From positions 298,418 to 338,417 of the forward strand of contig KV908391.1 of the NCBI GenBank assembly GCA_002005505.1: a stretch of DNA of 40,000 bases. Direction: 5' to 3'. The notes under the pieces were generated by a model. The model was given only the letters and a program-made list of their open reading frames with translations. It searched no databases and was not told the DNA's origin. Source of the stretch: Botryococcus braunii (lineage: Eukaryota > Chlorophyta > Trebouxiophyceae). The position numbers and the translations under genes were made by a program. Shown in pieces: positions 1 to 28,599 of this stretch. Every line of letters starts with the position of its first letter. Position 1 is the stretch's first letter.

Positions 1-240
<240 letters not shown>

Positions 241-400
241 TCTCACCCCCTCTTTCCCCCCCCCCCTCTTTCCCTCTCTTCCTCTCCTTCCTTTTCCCCC
301 CACGCCCTCGTTTTTTCCCTCCCTGACTCACTCCCACCCTCACTCAATCCTTTCCACCTCCCCCCTCTCTTTCCCTTTCTCTCCTTCTCTTTCTTTCTCT

Positions 401-1208
401 CTTTCATTCACTATACATTTTTACAACCATCTTTTGTACCTCACCCCTACATCCCACCCACCCGCAAGCCGGATTCATGTACGGTTACGATAGTTTCCCC
501 CCGCCCTTTTTACACCCCCCCCCCTTTTATTGTCCATCCGCACGTCTGGAGTTTTTCACTGCTACCTTCAGTATCTGGCCCCTAGATTCCGCGTACCCGC
601 ATGACGGATTTATGGTGTGCGGTTAGGATAGGCTTCACTCTCATATACAACATGTAAACCCTGCAGGGCGAAAACCAAATTTAAACCTCCTACCGTAATA
701 GTATTAGTCTTGAGAATATGATATGTATATACATTACCTAATAGGGGTGTAGGCCATATGTGACATATAACATGTCCCAGCTGGGTGGTCTCCTCCTGAC
801 ATCGAATCCCCTTATAATTATCACAAACTCCAACTTTGGTCACATGTGATATCTGATATACGTCCCTAGGTGCTCTCCTGCTGACATCGAAACCCCTTAT
901 TATGACTAACTAGTTATTAGAAAACTTCCGAATCTTTAAAGAACAATTGGACCCCTAACATCCATACCCCCCCCCCCCCAACACACACGTGCACACACTT
1001 TCACATAAACACTACTTGAACACCCCCAATTGGGGTTGTTGCAACACATGAAGTCTAAATACCTTGGGTTTTGGCTGAACCCACAAGCAAGAACTCTGTA
1101 TGGTTTTACTTGAGTGAAACCATATATGCAACCGTGTAACCGTATATACACTATCTTACCCCGTCCCTAACCCTTGAATACAACCTTTGACCAGCACAAA
1201 CCGTATAT
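401..1208. other. Intergenic sequence, no gene recognised
   Basis: No reading frame here resembles a known protein and none is long. A short degenerate duplication is visible: a CTCC-TG-ACATCGAA-CCCCTTAT motif occurs near 790-812 and again near 875-900. A homopolymer C tract lies at about 967-979. Confidence 0.6.
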
Positions 1209-1358
1209 GTAGATGGTAGCTTGGAAAAGCCATGCTTTAAAATATCTGGAAGTACGTGTTTCGAACTAAGAATGCGGGACATCGATGTCCCGCATTCTTA
1301 GTGTGAAACACGTACTTCCAGAATTTTTAAAGCGTGTCTTTTCCAAGCTACCATCTAC
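1209..1358. mobile_element. Foldback (MITE-like) element, 150 bp
   Basis: The left arm, 1209-1284, is the reverse complement of 1285-1358 with only a few mismatches and small gaps. The centre is the palindrome GGGACATCGATGTCCC. The outer ends are GTAGATGG and CCATCTAC. The whole element would fold into one long hairpin. It has no coding capacity. No target-site duplication is obvious, so it could be a foldback transposon, a degenerate MITE or an inverted-repeat small-RNA locus. Confidence 0.8.
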
Positions 1359-1901
1359 GGTATTCACGCCATATCCACGCCATTTTGTCACGAACTGCTT
1401 TATAGTGCATGTTGTCACTGATGTGTACCAGTTACCGGCCACCAATGTTGTAGCAAATCGCTGATGGCCACAACGAAACACTTCCTTTCCCGCGACCTGG
1501 ATGATGGTCCTATTTTGCTTCCTTCCTTCTTGAGGTTGATTACATATGTTATATTAGAGGAAATCACAACCCCCTCACCATGGAAACCCCACAACCCTAG
1601 AATTTAACGTCAACTCCTCCATAAGGGAGCCGCGCCTTCTTTCCTACCTGTCTGCCATGGCTGGGCTGCATCTTTGTAAAAGCACGGCAGTTGGATGTGG
1701 AAAACGCGGAGTATGTATGCGGGATCCGCCAAGCGGTGTCCGCCGTACACGGTACGTTCACTCGGCACAAAAGCCTGACAGAGTGTCACAAATGCCATGT
1801 TAACCAATGTGACTCAGCACTTCACCCTCCGTTCGAGTTTATTGGAGTTTATTGCAGCCACCTAATTAAAAGGGACGGAGGGGCTGAGCTCGGTCTACAA
1901 G

Positions 1902-2473
1902 ATGTTGGCTACGAAGAAAGCGTCCCAGCCCGGGAACCAGAGCCATTTAATGCCTTCGGAGCTGATCGACAAGTGCATAGGATCTAAAATATGGGTATGT
2001 CGTAGCGTCAACATCCCTAGCATGGTTCTTGTGGAAAGTCCTGCAAAACGGGCTTGATCACGTCTGTCCTCTGGCCTTCCTGGTTGTAGATTTTGGTCAA
2101 TGAGTGGTTTCCCTATTATCTGACGTAATATCCCTTGTTTCGTTCTGTTCTCATTGGGGCGCACAGACCTTGCACCCTCGGCATGCTTTGTATTCTGTAC
2201 CTGCAGATGCATGAACACGTTGAAGTTTCGCGTGTCTGGTTTGTGTCTTTATGAGGAGCTGAATGGCTGCAGGTAATTATGAAAGGCGAAAAGGAACTGG
2301 TCGGGATCCTGCGGGGTTTTGACGTGTTTGTAAACATGGTTCTTGAAGAGGTGGACGAGTACGATTCGACACCAGATGGTTTTAAGGTCACCCACATGGA
2401 GCAGATTCTTCTAAATGGCAACAACATTGCAGTCCTCGTTCCCGGAGGAAAGCCTCAAGAAGAGGGGCCTTGA
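1902..2473 (+). CDS. LSM5: U6 snRNA-associated Sm-like protein LSm5
   Basis: LSm5 is one subunit of the heteroheptameric LSm rings: LSm2-8 binds the U6 snRNA 3' end in the nucleus, and LSm1-7 acts in cytoplasmic mRNA decapping. Two exons join in frame, 1902-1994 and 2273-2473, giving 97 residues, the usual size. The donor is ATATGG|GTATGT and the acceptor GCTGCAG|GTA. Exon 1 gives a short polar leader and then MPSELIDKCIGSKIW. Exon 2 continues VIMKGEKELVGILRGFD, the Sm1 motif, then NMVLEEV, and ends with the Sm2 signature ILLNGNNIAVLVPGG, where the N-G-N-N RNA-contact loop is intact. The start chosen is the first ATG in this frame after the upstream sequence; an internal Met at codon 17 (MPSEL) is an alternative. 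The gene stands alone, with a foldback element upstream and a (GT)n tract downstream. It appears intact. Confidence 0.95.
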
Positions 2474-2936
2474 AACTGCCTACAGCCCGAAAGCACTCCA
2501 CTGCGGTGGATGCAGTTGTTTCTGTCTGGCTGTGCAGTACCCTTTGCTATAAGGGCATTTGGCAGAGGTTTTGAAAAAAGAGGAAAGCAAGACCTTCAGT
2601 TTGTGGCATTGCCACTACTATTTCTGCTTTCTGGAAGCTTGTTGCCGACTTGTAGAGGCCTCTTCCGTGTGGTCATACAATTTATTCTGCAACAAAGTCA
2701 AAATGGCCAAGCCGTAGACGGGCAGGGGGATGGAATGGAGAGGGCGGAGTGGGCAATGTTGAAATTAAATGCCAGGGCCTGGGCAATAGGAGGGCCCTGG
2801 AAATGCCTCTTCAGGGCTTTCTTGGCACAAGTGAGCATCAGCACATTGATTTGTCACACACTGACACACTGTGTCCTTGGATGTGTGTCTTTTTGGGAGT
2901 GCGCGTGCACATGGACGTGGGTGCGCGCATGTGTGC

Positions 2937-3034
<98 letters not shown>

Positions 3035-4094
3035 TATGCGTGTGTGAGGGGGAAGGGAGGGGGGGAGAGAGAGAGGGGGGGGGAGGGGGAGAGGGGGAGA
3101 GAGAGAGAGAGAGTGTGTGTGAGTGCACCTGTGTGTCAGAGAAGGGGGAAGGGGCTTACGGCGCAGGAAGGTCTATTGAAAGGGAACGGCTGTACATTAA
3201 AATGGGCGCATACAAATGATGCGTTTCTTCTAGTGTTGGCATCGTGTTGTCTTGTCTTGAATCGCACATGCTATGGTATTTGTTCTTAAACATTTACTTA
3301 CAGGGTAGCCTCTAATGCAAATTTACGCATGCACGGATTTCGGATACAATGCAAGTACAAGTTGGCACGTGGGATATGGCACGTGTTCTGGAGCATGGCA
3401 GGGGATAGTTTGCATGGAGAATGCAGCTGCTGGTTTTGGTCCTACACTGCTACAAAGTTCCTACAAGTACGAATAAGAAGTAACGGGATGGCCCCACCAC
3501 CTCTCCATATTAAGCCAACCCGAGTTTTTTTTCCTTCATGTTCGCCATGTTGTGGGACCAGCTCATGCCGTGCGCCGGCTGGGTATGTGTGTGGCTGGGT
3601 ATGTGTGGAAGTGTTTGTATGTGTGTGCGCGCGCTGTATATATTGGACTCGCGCGGCATAGGACAGGCATGGCCCTGGGCCTGTCCAAGCACAAACAACA
3701 CGTTTTGTCCCTGTGCAGGTGGACTTGCATGCGAATTCGCAGGCATTAGCACATTCTCGAGGAGGCTCCGTAGGTTTGGTACTGTGCTCACGGAGGGCTT
3801 GGAATAGGTAGCCCCTTCAGTTTGAGCGCCGCAGTTTGGAGTGCCACAGTTTGGAGTGTTGCCCCTTTTTTTCCTGATTTCCCTGACCGGTTCTGCTGGA
3901 GAGGTGGTGGTTTATAGTTGCTGATGCTCCTTTTCCCACCGTTGTCCTTTTTTAAGGTGACACTCTGCAGAGCAACATTACTTATCCCTTTGGTAGGGAG
4001 AGGAATGTTCTATTCAGGAAGCCATGCTTTTTGCGACATTGGTTTTTCCGCAAGAAGTCAGGTCAATGGTTGTATCCGGACCGACTATCAAGAA
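2474..4094. other. Intergenic, no gene recognised; (GT)n and (GA)n tracts
   Basis: Downstream of LSM5. It contains a pure (GT)n run at about 2941-3033 and G/A-rich tracts at 3054-3112. Open frames are dominated by these repeats, and the remaining frames (for example 3329-3661) match nothing I recognise. Confidence 0.6.
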
Positions 4095-4265
4095 GTGGGT
4101 TTGGTGGAAGGACAAGGAAAGCCCGTTCATATCTGGCGTGATATTAAGTCCGCTGTGTGGCTTGACTTAGCCTAGCTTGGGTTTGGTGGAAGGGCAAGGA
4201 ACGAGGTTCATGTCTGGCGTGATGTTAGGCTGTGTACACATGTGGCTTGACTTAGCCCAGCTTTG
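4095..4265. repeat. Two-copy tandem duplication, period about 83 bp
   Basis: The segment starting GGGTTTGGTGGAAGG near 4096 recurs near 4179. Both copies contain TCTGGCGTGAT and the CTTGACTTAGCC motif. The second copy has a short insertion. No coding sequence is recognised. Confidence 0.7.
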
Positions 4266-4389
4266 GATACTTCAAGAAAGGCGTGTTGTACATTTAGGTT
4301 TTGATGCAGAATAATGTGTCTGTGTAGATTAATTGCGGCCGCCGTCCCCCTTCTCCGCCTCCCGCCTCTCTCTCTCTGTTTACGCTCTT

Positions 4390-7030
<2,641 letters not shown>

Positions 7031-8113
7031 CGGCTAACGACACAATTGCCATGGCTGTCAATTGACGAAGTAAACTCAAAACACGGCATCGAGCTTCCGA
7101 CTAGTTACCTATATAGGTACATAAATGAGGACCTCATTCATCGCCGGGTCAGACGCACACACCTACCATAAATCAAATATTTGCACCCAATCAAATTTTG
7201 TATATCCACTTCATGCGCATGGCACGCACCCTCAGCATAAAGCTCTTAAACTGGCCATGGATGACTGATCTCCATAGGACATGCAGGCACAGACGTGTCG
7301 CTACAGGTGCTTAATGGCACATTCTTGGAGGCTTGTCCCCCTCCAAGCTTGAAGAAGGGCTTCAAAAATTTCCTGGGACAAAGCGTCATTAAATTCTATT
7401 TCCCAAACCACACTTCTTCTTGCTTCTTCTCAGCAGCGACCGGTCTGCCAAATACCACCTGGTATTCAGTCCTGAGAAATAAAAATACTAGTATTCAAAT
7501 TGGGCGACCGCGAAACGGACAGCTTTCTCAGAAATGTTCCCCAATGTTCTCCAGATTTACAGGCACGTGCTAGATTCCTGGAATATGTTATTTAGAGAGG
7601 CTCAAACTCCCGCCCCCCGCCCCGCTTCAGCCTGCTGGGCAGGTCCCAGCTAACCATACCACATGCTTTTTGGTACGCACAAACGTAGACACGTTCGCAC
7701 ACGACTAAATCTTCGTGGGATTAAAGACTACAAATTAGTAGTTCCTCTCCAATCCCTGAATGTTTCATGCAATATTAGGATGCCCTTCACGAAAACCTTT
7801 AAACCCTCCAGCGAAAAGATCAAACCAAGGCAGGAAGTTGAGAATTGCCCCGAAAGCGTTCCAGCAAAGCAGTCAACACGAAACCAAATTCGGCAATGCC
7901 GGTCAAAACGAAAAGAAGGATTGTAGCAGCTTTTGCCGGGCAAGTGTTCAGGAAGATGGCGGCGAATGCTGTGCTCCGTTAAACGATCTCGTCATCAAGG
8001 CGAATCGACATCCCAACATTACTATCGTCAGCGAAAGGAGTTCTGCTGTTTAAACAAACCTCATACATACCTCCACAGGAGCCCGCACGGGCTCTGCACT
8101 AGGGCGTGGCACC
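7031..8113. other. Intergenic, no gene recognised
   Basis: This lies downstream of the 3' end of the minus-strand dehydrogenase gene, so part of it is likely to hold that gene's 3' UTR and polyadenylation site. I could not place these. Open frames at 7295-7573 and 7663-8053 resemble nothing known. Confidence 0.5.
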
Positions 8114-21798
<13,685 letters not shown>

Positions 21799-22331
21799 CG
21801 TGTTTAGCTGCTTCTACACAAGCCTTCTCTGCAACTGCGATCTATGTTAATTAACCATCCAACTTTTAAAGTCATCATAGAGCTTAGGACGCAAGGAGCC
21901 GTAACCTTGAACAAGGAGGAACCTACAGGCATCCGGGCTTCGTGTTCACCATCTCCACACCTGGGACCGAATTTGATTTCGACAGCCGTCGTGTACATTC
22001 GCCAGTGCGCCATCATGTCCACGGTACAAAGGTCAAAAATAAGCAACCTAAATGCAACCCCTGCAGCATGTGGGGGCGGCTTATAGACTTGTGCAGTCCC
22101 GCCTTCAAGGGCCAGTTTTACAGGCCCGGACAGAAGAGCTGCCTGCCATGTATCAGAAGGCTTGCCTGTTATTCAAACTAGCCTCACCAACACGCGATCC
22201 TCGTACCTCTGCTAGGGCGGCAAGTTCTAGCGAGAAAGCATGTGGACTTCAGTGGAGGGACCCAACGCTCACCCTCCTCATCCCTTCAGCCATAATGGCT
22301 GGTCCTGGATGTAACATCTCCTTCCTTCCTT
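21799..22331. promoter_or_regulatory. 5' flank of the dehydrogenase gene
   Basis: About 530 bp between the first Met of the minus-strand gene and the LTR element. It presumably contains the 5' UTR and core promoter, but I see no convincing TATA box or other element. Short frames here match nothing. Confidence 0.4.
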
Positions 22332-22336
22332 CCTCC

Positions 22337-23105
22337 TGTTGTAAAATGGGCCCCCTTGGGGCTCAGTGGAGAATTTCTAAGTTGGGAAATTCCCACTGTG
22401 ATTGTGTGTATTTGTGAAGTGACGTGACTGGTGCAAACATAATGGTCACTGACCTGAGTCAGGTGTCACTCATGAGACATATATTGAGGTACGTGGTACC
22501 TGTAAACCCTATCTTAGTGGTTATAGGGTTGTTTACGGACTGATTCGGATGATTTGGACATTGGTTAAGGTGCTAACGGGTAGATTCGGGCAAGTAAAGT
22601 CCAAATGGTGTTGTATCCGGACCATCTTAGGCACCTACTGCTACCTTAGTGTTCGTTCCAGACTCTGAGTTGTCCTACGGACGTCATTTGCATTGATCGA
22701 GTCGTTAAGGCCATTCGAGGGCTAGTCGGATGCGGTAATCCGTCTTAGCGGTCAGTACTTTTGACGATGCTTGAATGGTACAACGGGATTCGCACGGATA
22801 GCGGGACATTCCGCATAAGTTGCGTGCATAAAGTGCTTGATGATGACGGCTAAGGGAGGCAAATTATGTAAGTCCTCCTGCGTCAGTATTTAAGGGATAG
22901 TATCACAGACTTTCTGGTAGATCTGTTGCTTCGCAGACTCCAGTACTTGAGCAGTCGTCCTTGTTTGGTACGACTCATCAATGTGTGGTACTGTTCCCTG
23001 CATAGACTGCTAAGACTGCAGCTTATTGCAGGGATGAAGAAGCTGGGTTGAAATGAAGGCGGCAATGGACAAAGGGGTGGGACAACGGCAGCCGATTTTC
23101 CAACA
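22337..23105 (+). repeat. 5' LTR, 769 bp
   Basis: Begins TGTTGTAAAATGGG and ends GATTTTCCAACA. It appears identical by eye to the copy at 29724-30492. A TATTTAAGG stretch near 22887 could serve as the TATA element of the LTR promoter, with transcript start downstream of it; this is inference. Confidence 0.95.
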
Positions 23106-23120
23106 TGGTATCGGCGACAG
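23106..23120 (+). other. Putative primer-binding site
   Basis: TGGTATCGGCGACAG starts with no gap after the LTR. The first seven bases match the plant initiator-Met tRNA primer-site consensus (TGGTATCAGAGC) and the rest partly. The primer tRNA is inferred. Confidence 0.65.
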
Positions 23121-24480
23121 CTTCGGCTGTCGTTGGTTCGTGTTCCTGGACCAGGAGGACCTCGTCGGTTGCTCGGCTGGTTTCAGAACTATACTTCGAT
23201 GTCATTGCCAACGGAAGAGTATGATCTGGACGTGGTGGAACTTGTCTCGCATGAAAACGATCGGCTGCTGATTGGCTGTGCCGCTGGCTTTTGCTTTAAA
23301 GTTCATATGTTGATCTACCCTTGAGTAGTATGATGAGCATGAAGCACTTTGGCTTTAATGGATTTGCGGGCAAGCAATCAATACATTGTATGGCATGCTT
23401 TGACTGTGGCAGTATGCAAAAGGTCCTTGCGCAAGAGCTCCCTTCGATGTTTAGAGATGAAAGAAGAATATATTGCTTTCACTAGACACTTGGAAAGCTG
23501 CCATGTTAGTAGTGTTTGACTACTAGGAAGAAGAGACATCCTTGGTGTGGGTGTACTTCTTTGCATGTGCAAGAATGCATTGCTATGCTTTGCAGGCAGT
23601 CGCTTACGTACTGATTACACTTATAAAGGTGATAGCAACATAAGTGTGGTTGCTGTTTGCTGTTTATGAAAGTATTCATAAGAACTGACATTTTGCAAAT
23701 GGTTTGCAAAGCTGACAGGAAGAAGGCCATGAGGGATTAAAGGTAATCCTTTATTAAAGCGCATGTTAATTACCCTCTTTGAAGATGTATCTTCAAGTTT
23801 CAGCATTGTAGTATTTCCAAGGTGGGAAATACGTTGACCTTTGGGGCTGATGGGTGACATGAGTTTGTCACCTATGGGTACTTATGATTGTGGTTGGAAG
23901 TCATTTGATGACTTACCTTCCTTGTTGTTAAGCGCTTTGCCTTGTTTATAAAGATTATGCATTAATGATATGCATTGGTTATTTGGGTCTAGTGTTGATC
24001 CTTAGTATACTTGCCTTAATTTGGTAGTAGGCCAAAGGTTAGGCATGTGCTTATTTAGAGTGTGATCAAGTGAGTGGTCACTAGATATGAAATAAGCATG
24101 TTATTTGACATTGATGTGGTGACAATTGACAATTCACTTGTGATACAAATGATTGCTCACTTGTGTGGCTGATTCCTTGTTGTGCATGCTTAAGCTTGAA
24201 GTATGGGTGGGCTTTATTCTATAGGTGCTATTTGGTAAGTCACCCATAATAAGAATTAAGCTCTCCATAGCTTCATGAACTTAGTGGCATGTGCATCAAT
24301 GAGGGGATCGACATTTATGGGGAAGCTCTAGTGAAGCCTCCTCATGGGCTTAAGGTGTTAAGCATGACTTCTTACAAACATGTCCCACTTACATAAACTT
24401 CTTAAGTTTGTGTTTGTTTCATCCTTGTTGAAGGGTGGTATATGTAGACCCCCTTTGGATGATGTTGCATGTGTTTATGT

Positions 24481-24740
24481 ATGTTGGCTAATGTAGAGCC
24501 ACTTACATGGTTTATGTATGTTGGCTAATGTAGAGCCACTTACATGGTTTATGTATGTTGGCTAATGTAGAGCCACTTACATGGTTTATGTATGTTGGCT
24601 AATGTAGAGCCACTTACATGGTTTATGTATGTTGGACAATGTGGGGCCACTTACATGGTATATGTATGTTGGCCAATGTGGAGCCACTTACATGGTATAT
24701 GTATGATGGCCAATGTGGAGCCACTTACATGTGTGTATTT
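24481..24740. repeat. 37-bp tandem repeat inside the LARD
   Basis: Seven copies of ATGTTGGCTAATGTAGAGCC followed by ACTTACATGGTTTATGT, starting at 24481, 24518, 24555, 24592, 24629, 24666 and 24703. The first four are nearly identical and later ones diverge. A period of 37 is not a multiple of 3, so the array is not coding. Confidence 0.93.
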
Positions 24741-25135
24741 AAGTTGGTTGATGAGGGACTACTTACATTGGGTATATGTGTGTAAGTTCCCATCATGCTT
24801 GACGTGCTTGAAGGAGCTATTGTTGAGTTCCTTGTGTTGATAGCATTACTTGGTGAACCAATGTTGGGTGTCACTTAGTGTGCTTTCATGTTCAATTTTT
24901 GGATCAAATTGAGGATTTGGTCCAAGTAGAGACCATAGCTATTGTAGCCATATAGAATGTGTGTATTCATGTGGTGATCTTGCTTTGTTGGTTGACACAT
25001 TTAGAATGTGGAGTAATGGGTAGAGACTTGTTGTAGCCTTTATTCCATGTGCTTGTTAAAGTAATGTGTTTGTCTCATGTTGAGGCATGTTCAATCCATG
25101 GTATGGGTGTGCTTTTTACATTACTTGATGCTCTT

Positions 25136-26614
25136 TGTAGCGCGCCGGTAGGCAGACGGTGCCGGGGCTCGTCCCTGCACGTGCCGGGCGGTACATTGGT
25201 ACTGGGTGTAGCCTCGTAGGCTCGCACAGTATATGGTATGGTGTTCGGACCATACTAGCACTTTCGTCGGTGCACGGCCATCCTTTGCAAGAATATTACA
25301 TTTTGGTGGCCCATATCCAAGTCGGTGGACTTGCGATGTTGGTTGTTGATCCTGCTTGACGCTTAAGTGTGTCTTACGGATGGTGTAGATGCTTAAGTGT
25401 GTCTTCGTTGCTGCCTGTCGTTCTATTTGGGTTCTTTCCCACTAGATCGAAGGATCAACAACACCTTGGTATCTAGTTCATGGACTTTGGTTGGGAGAAT
25501 CTATTCTTCGCACCCATATAAGATCCGATGACGGGGATGGTTCTGGCCTGCGAAGGTCGACGCCAAGCTTGGTGTGTGGATCCAAGCAAGAAAGTTCGGA
25601 TTTTTCTGTAATCTTTCTAATGGCGTTTGGCTCCGCCGTTTCCGTGGGGACGGTGGGGGAGGAAGGTGGCACTTCACGATGGTGAGTGTGCGCTTCCCCT
25701 CGTTTGGTTTGCTTTGGGTTGCTAATCCTTTGCAATTGTTTTTCAACTTGCATTGCCTTAATGAAACTTTGGTGTTTCGAGCATATCGTTGGGATTTCGG
25801 TGGTAAAGTGTCAACTTTTCCGGATGCCGATCTTACACGGATATGACGAGGTCTTGCTTTGTTGATTGGCGCCGAGTAGCAAGAGACTGTGAAAATAGAA
25901 ATCATTTTCAAAGGCTGAAAATGATTTCTATTTTCACAGTCTCTTTTAGTGCTCGGTTTGCTTAGTACTGCATTTATGGGGCCGTTGGAAAATGCCATAA
26001 ATGTGGATTGAGCTTTGCATGCTGGTTTTGCTTCCATCATTGCTTAATGAAGGATTTGTTCTTTTGTGTTGCGGCACATTAGACACTTCTTTTGTCTGCC
26101 TGGCCCAGTTGCCTCTGCTCCTTGCCTGGCATTGGTCCATAGACCCGTTCACCACGTGGGCCTCGTGGTGGGCAACGTGTCTTTGGGGGGAGGAGAGAGG
26201 GAGAGAGGAAGCTTACGCTGGATAGTGAGAAGAGAAAGAGAGATGAGGCTTACGTTGGGAGGTGAGAGCTGTGTACCCCATAGGGGAGTGACCATATGAT
26301 GACGGCCTTTGGCTGATGGTTGCGCTACAAGTTCCACGAGGCGTTGAAGCGATTCTCTAGGGTGTCTTCTCACATAAGGCATAAAAGCAACTCTCTAGAC
26401 ATCTCCTCTTAGGACCTCGCAGGAGCTTGGTCACCTAGGAGGGGGAGAATGTAGCGCGCCGGTAGGCAGACGGTGCCGGGGCTCGTCCCTGCACGTGCCG
26501 GGCGGTACATTGGTACTGGGTGTAGCCTCGTAGGCTCGCACAGTATATGGTATGGTGTTCGGACCATACTAGCACTTTCGTCGGTGCACGGCCATCCTTT
26601 GCAAGAATATTACA
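25136..26614 (+). mobile_element. Nested miniature LTR element (TRIM type), 1479 bp
   Basis: Terminal direct repeats at 25136-25300 and 26450-26614, 165 bp each, begin TGTAGCGCGCC, end ATTACA and read as identical. CTCTT at 25131-25135 recurs at 26615-26619, a 5-bp target duplication. A polypurine tract (AGGAGGGGGAGAA) directly precedes the right repeat. TGGTGGCCC starts 3-4 nt after the left repeat and is a possible but unassigned primer site. The interior has no retrotransposon protein. It is far more GC-rich at its ends than the surrounding AT-rich LARD. Confidence 0.9.
25881..25945. repeat. Perfect 30-bp inverted repeat in the TRIM interior
   Basis: 25881-25910 is the exact reverse complement of 25916-25945, with a 5-nt loop (AAGGC). 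In RNA it would form a 30-bp hairpin. Such a structure could be a small insertion, a dimerisation or packaging element, or a byproduct of template switching. Confidence 0.93.
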
Positions 26615-26634
26615 CTCTTATGCCTTGATAAGGC

Positions 26635-26935
26635 ATAATTTGTTTAAAGGGGCTATTGTTGAGTTCCTTGTGAGATGATAGCATTACTTTGTGTGCCAAT
26701 GTTGGGTGACACTAAGTGTGTGCTTTCATGTTTTGGATCATAGTGTGGATATGATCCAAGTTGTGTTCATAGTGAGCCATAGCTATTATAGACATTATGG
26801 GTGTGAACATTCATGGTATGGTCTTAGCTTTGGTGGTTGAACATTTTAGACATGTCTTATGGATGGAGACATGTAATAGTCTTTATTCCATTAGCATGTT
26901 AAGGGATGCTTCATGATGAGAGGCATTGTACCAAC
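26635..26935. repeat. Diverged copy of LARD segment 24810-25100
   Basis: Both segments contain GCTATTGTTGAGTTCCTTGTG, ATAGCATTACTT, CAATGTTGGGTG-CACT, GTGCTTTCATGTT and CCATAGCTATT in the same order. With the TRIM subtracted they form a tandem duplication of roughly 340 bp. Confidence 0.85.
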
Positions 26936-28599
26936 ATGAGGTTGGTGGTTTAAATGATTTGGGCTTCTCATGTTTTGATATGGCATGATTAGCTCAAGGG
27001 ACTATGGTGCATGCTTGAGTTTGTAGCATTGAATGACCATGTCTATAGGTGCAATTTGGTTAGTCACCTAGGAAGAGACATAGTTTGCCTTTCTACAGCT
27101 TAATAAAAGATGCATGGTCCTTTGTCTTCATATGAAGATGTGCACTTGGCATGGGTATGTGCAACCTAGGTTAGGTTGGCCATGCAAATGGAAATTAACA
27201 TACCTTGCTTTGGTTGTTAATTGTTGTTGAGAATGTACCATGTAGGCATCACCACTAGAGTGACTCTTGAGGAAGTCATGTATGTCATGGTTGTGAGGAT
27301 GAGATCTAGATAGGAGTGGACCCCAAGTGTTTACTATCAATAGTGACTTGAGGAGTAGTTGTCCCCATTTATGGTTGGATTTGCTTGACATTGCAATAGC
27401 TTAAGGTTTATATCGCTCCAAGATAACTGAGGGGGAACCTCCAGAAGAGTTTGAGGGCTGGTAGACCAAAGGTGAGGGCAAGGTTGACCCAAGACTCCTG
27501 AGGTGCCCAATAGAGCTGAGGAGAGTTTGGACCCCAAGAGTGTGTGAGGAGGATTGTGCACAACCTAGGTATAGCTAAGGTGCATTAAAAGAAATCCAGT
27601 GAACCATGTGAAAAGGGCCTACTTATAGACTATTGTTAGCTTATTGCTAAGGAGTCAGTGGCTGACCCAATATGCTGGTTTCAAGTTCTTGGGAGGTCCA
27701 TATCCATGAAGACTCTCACAAATCATGATGTGTGTAGTGGGTGTTTTGTCCATGGGTGTTTAGACTTGTTGATCCTGTGATTGGATGCTCAAGCTATGTA
27801 CTTCCATTAGTGTAATGGTTGACACTTGCAATGCTGATGACATTTGCTCTTGGTAAGAGCTTAGTGTGGTGTTGTGAAGTGGGTTTTACATTAAACATTG
27901 TGCTGCATGGGGAGGGTCACTTCTAATGAGTGCCTGGTTAACCACATGCTGGCTGACACATGCTAGAAGATTTTTAAATGTATCTTTGATGTTCAGGGAT
28001 GGGCTTTAGGGGAGGGTCACTGATGTGTAGTGACTGGATACTCCCAAGTTTGCAAACAGACACTCTGTCTAGGCTAGTGCTCAGTTAAGAAGGTGTTAGT
28101 CAGTGCAAAGAGCTGTAACTCTTCTTATGAGTGGTGAATAATATTATGAAAGCCCTGACGAAGTTTCCTCAGTTTTGGTGAAAACTGGAAGGAGCTATTG
28201 ATGGTCAGATGTTTTTCCAACATCGTTGCGCGCTTGCGCAGAAGGCAAGTTAGACACAGAGATCACTTGGGAAGTGATATTTGTGAGTAACATTGTATTA
28301 GATATATTTTTAGAATATGTCTAGAACACTTTGTGTGACCTGTGTGGTCTTCCCTGGTTCTGGGAAGCACAGGGAGGCTCTGCAGCTTCACTGCACAGAA
28401 AAACGTGTTAGTTGTATCTCTCACACGTTAGTGAGAGAGTGTGCGCGCTGATTTCTGGTTGTTACGCGTCGACTCGAACTGTTCGAGTTGTAGACACACG
28501 TTTCAAGATCGAGACGCCGTGTCGACTTGTGAATTTGTCGATCGGGTTACTGTTCGATACTCCGGACGATTCGTGCTTCGAATCTCCTGGTGGTTTAAC

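Noticed and set aside
2838..3219. Long poly-Cys-Val, His-Thr, Ser-Leu and Arg-Glu frames here and at every dinucleotide tract
   Set aside because: These are translations of (GT)n, (CA)n, (CT)n and (GA)n repeats with no other coding support.
22883..23065. 60-codon frame repeated exactly at 30270-30452
   Set aside because: It is simply the same stretch of the two LTRs; no similarity to a known protein.
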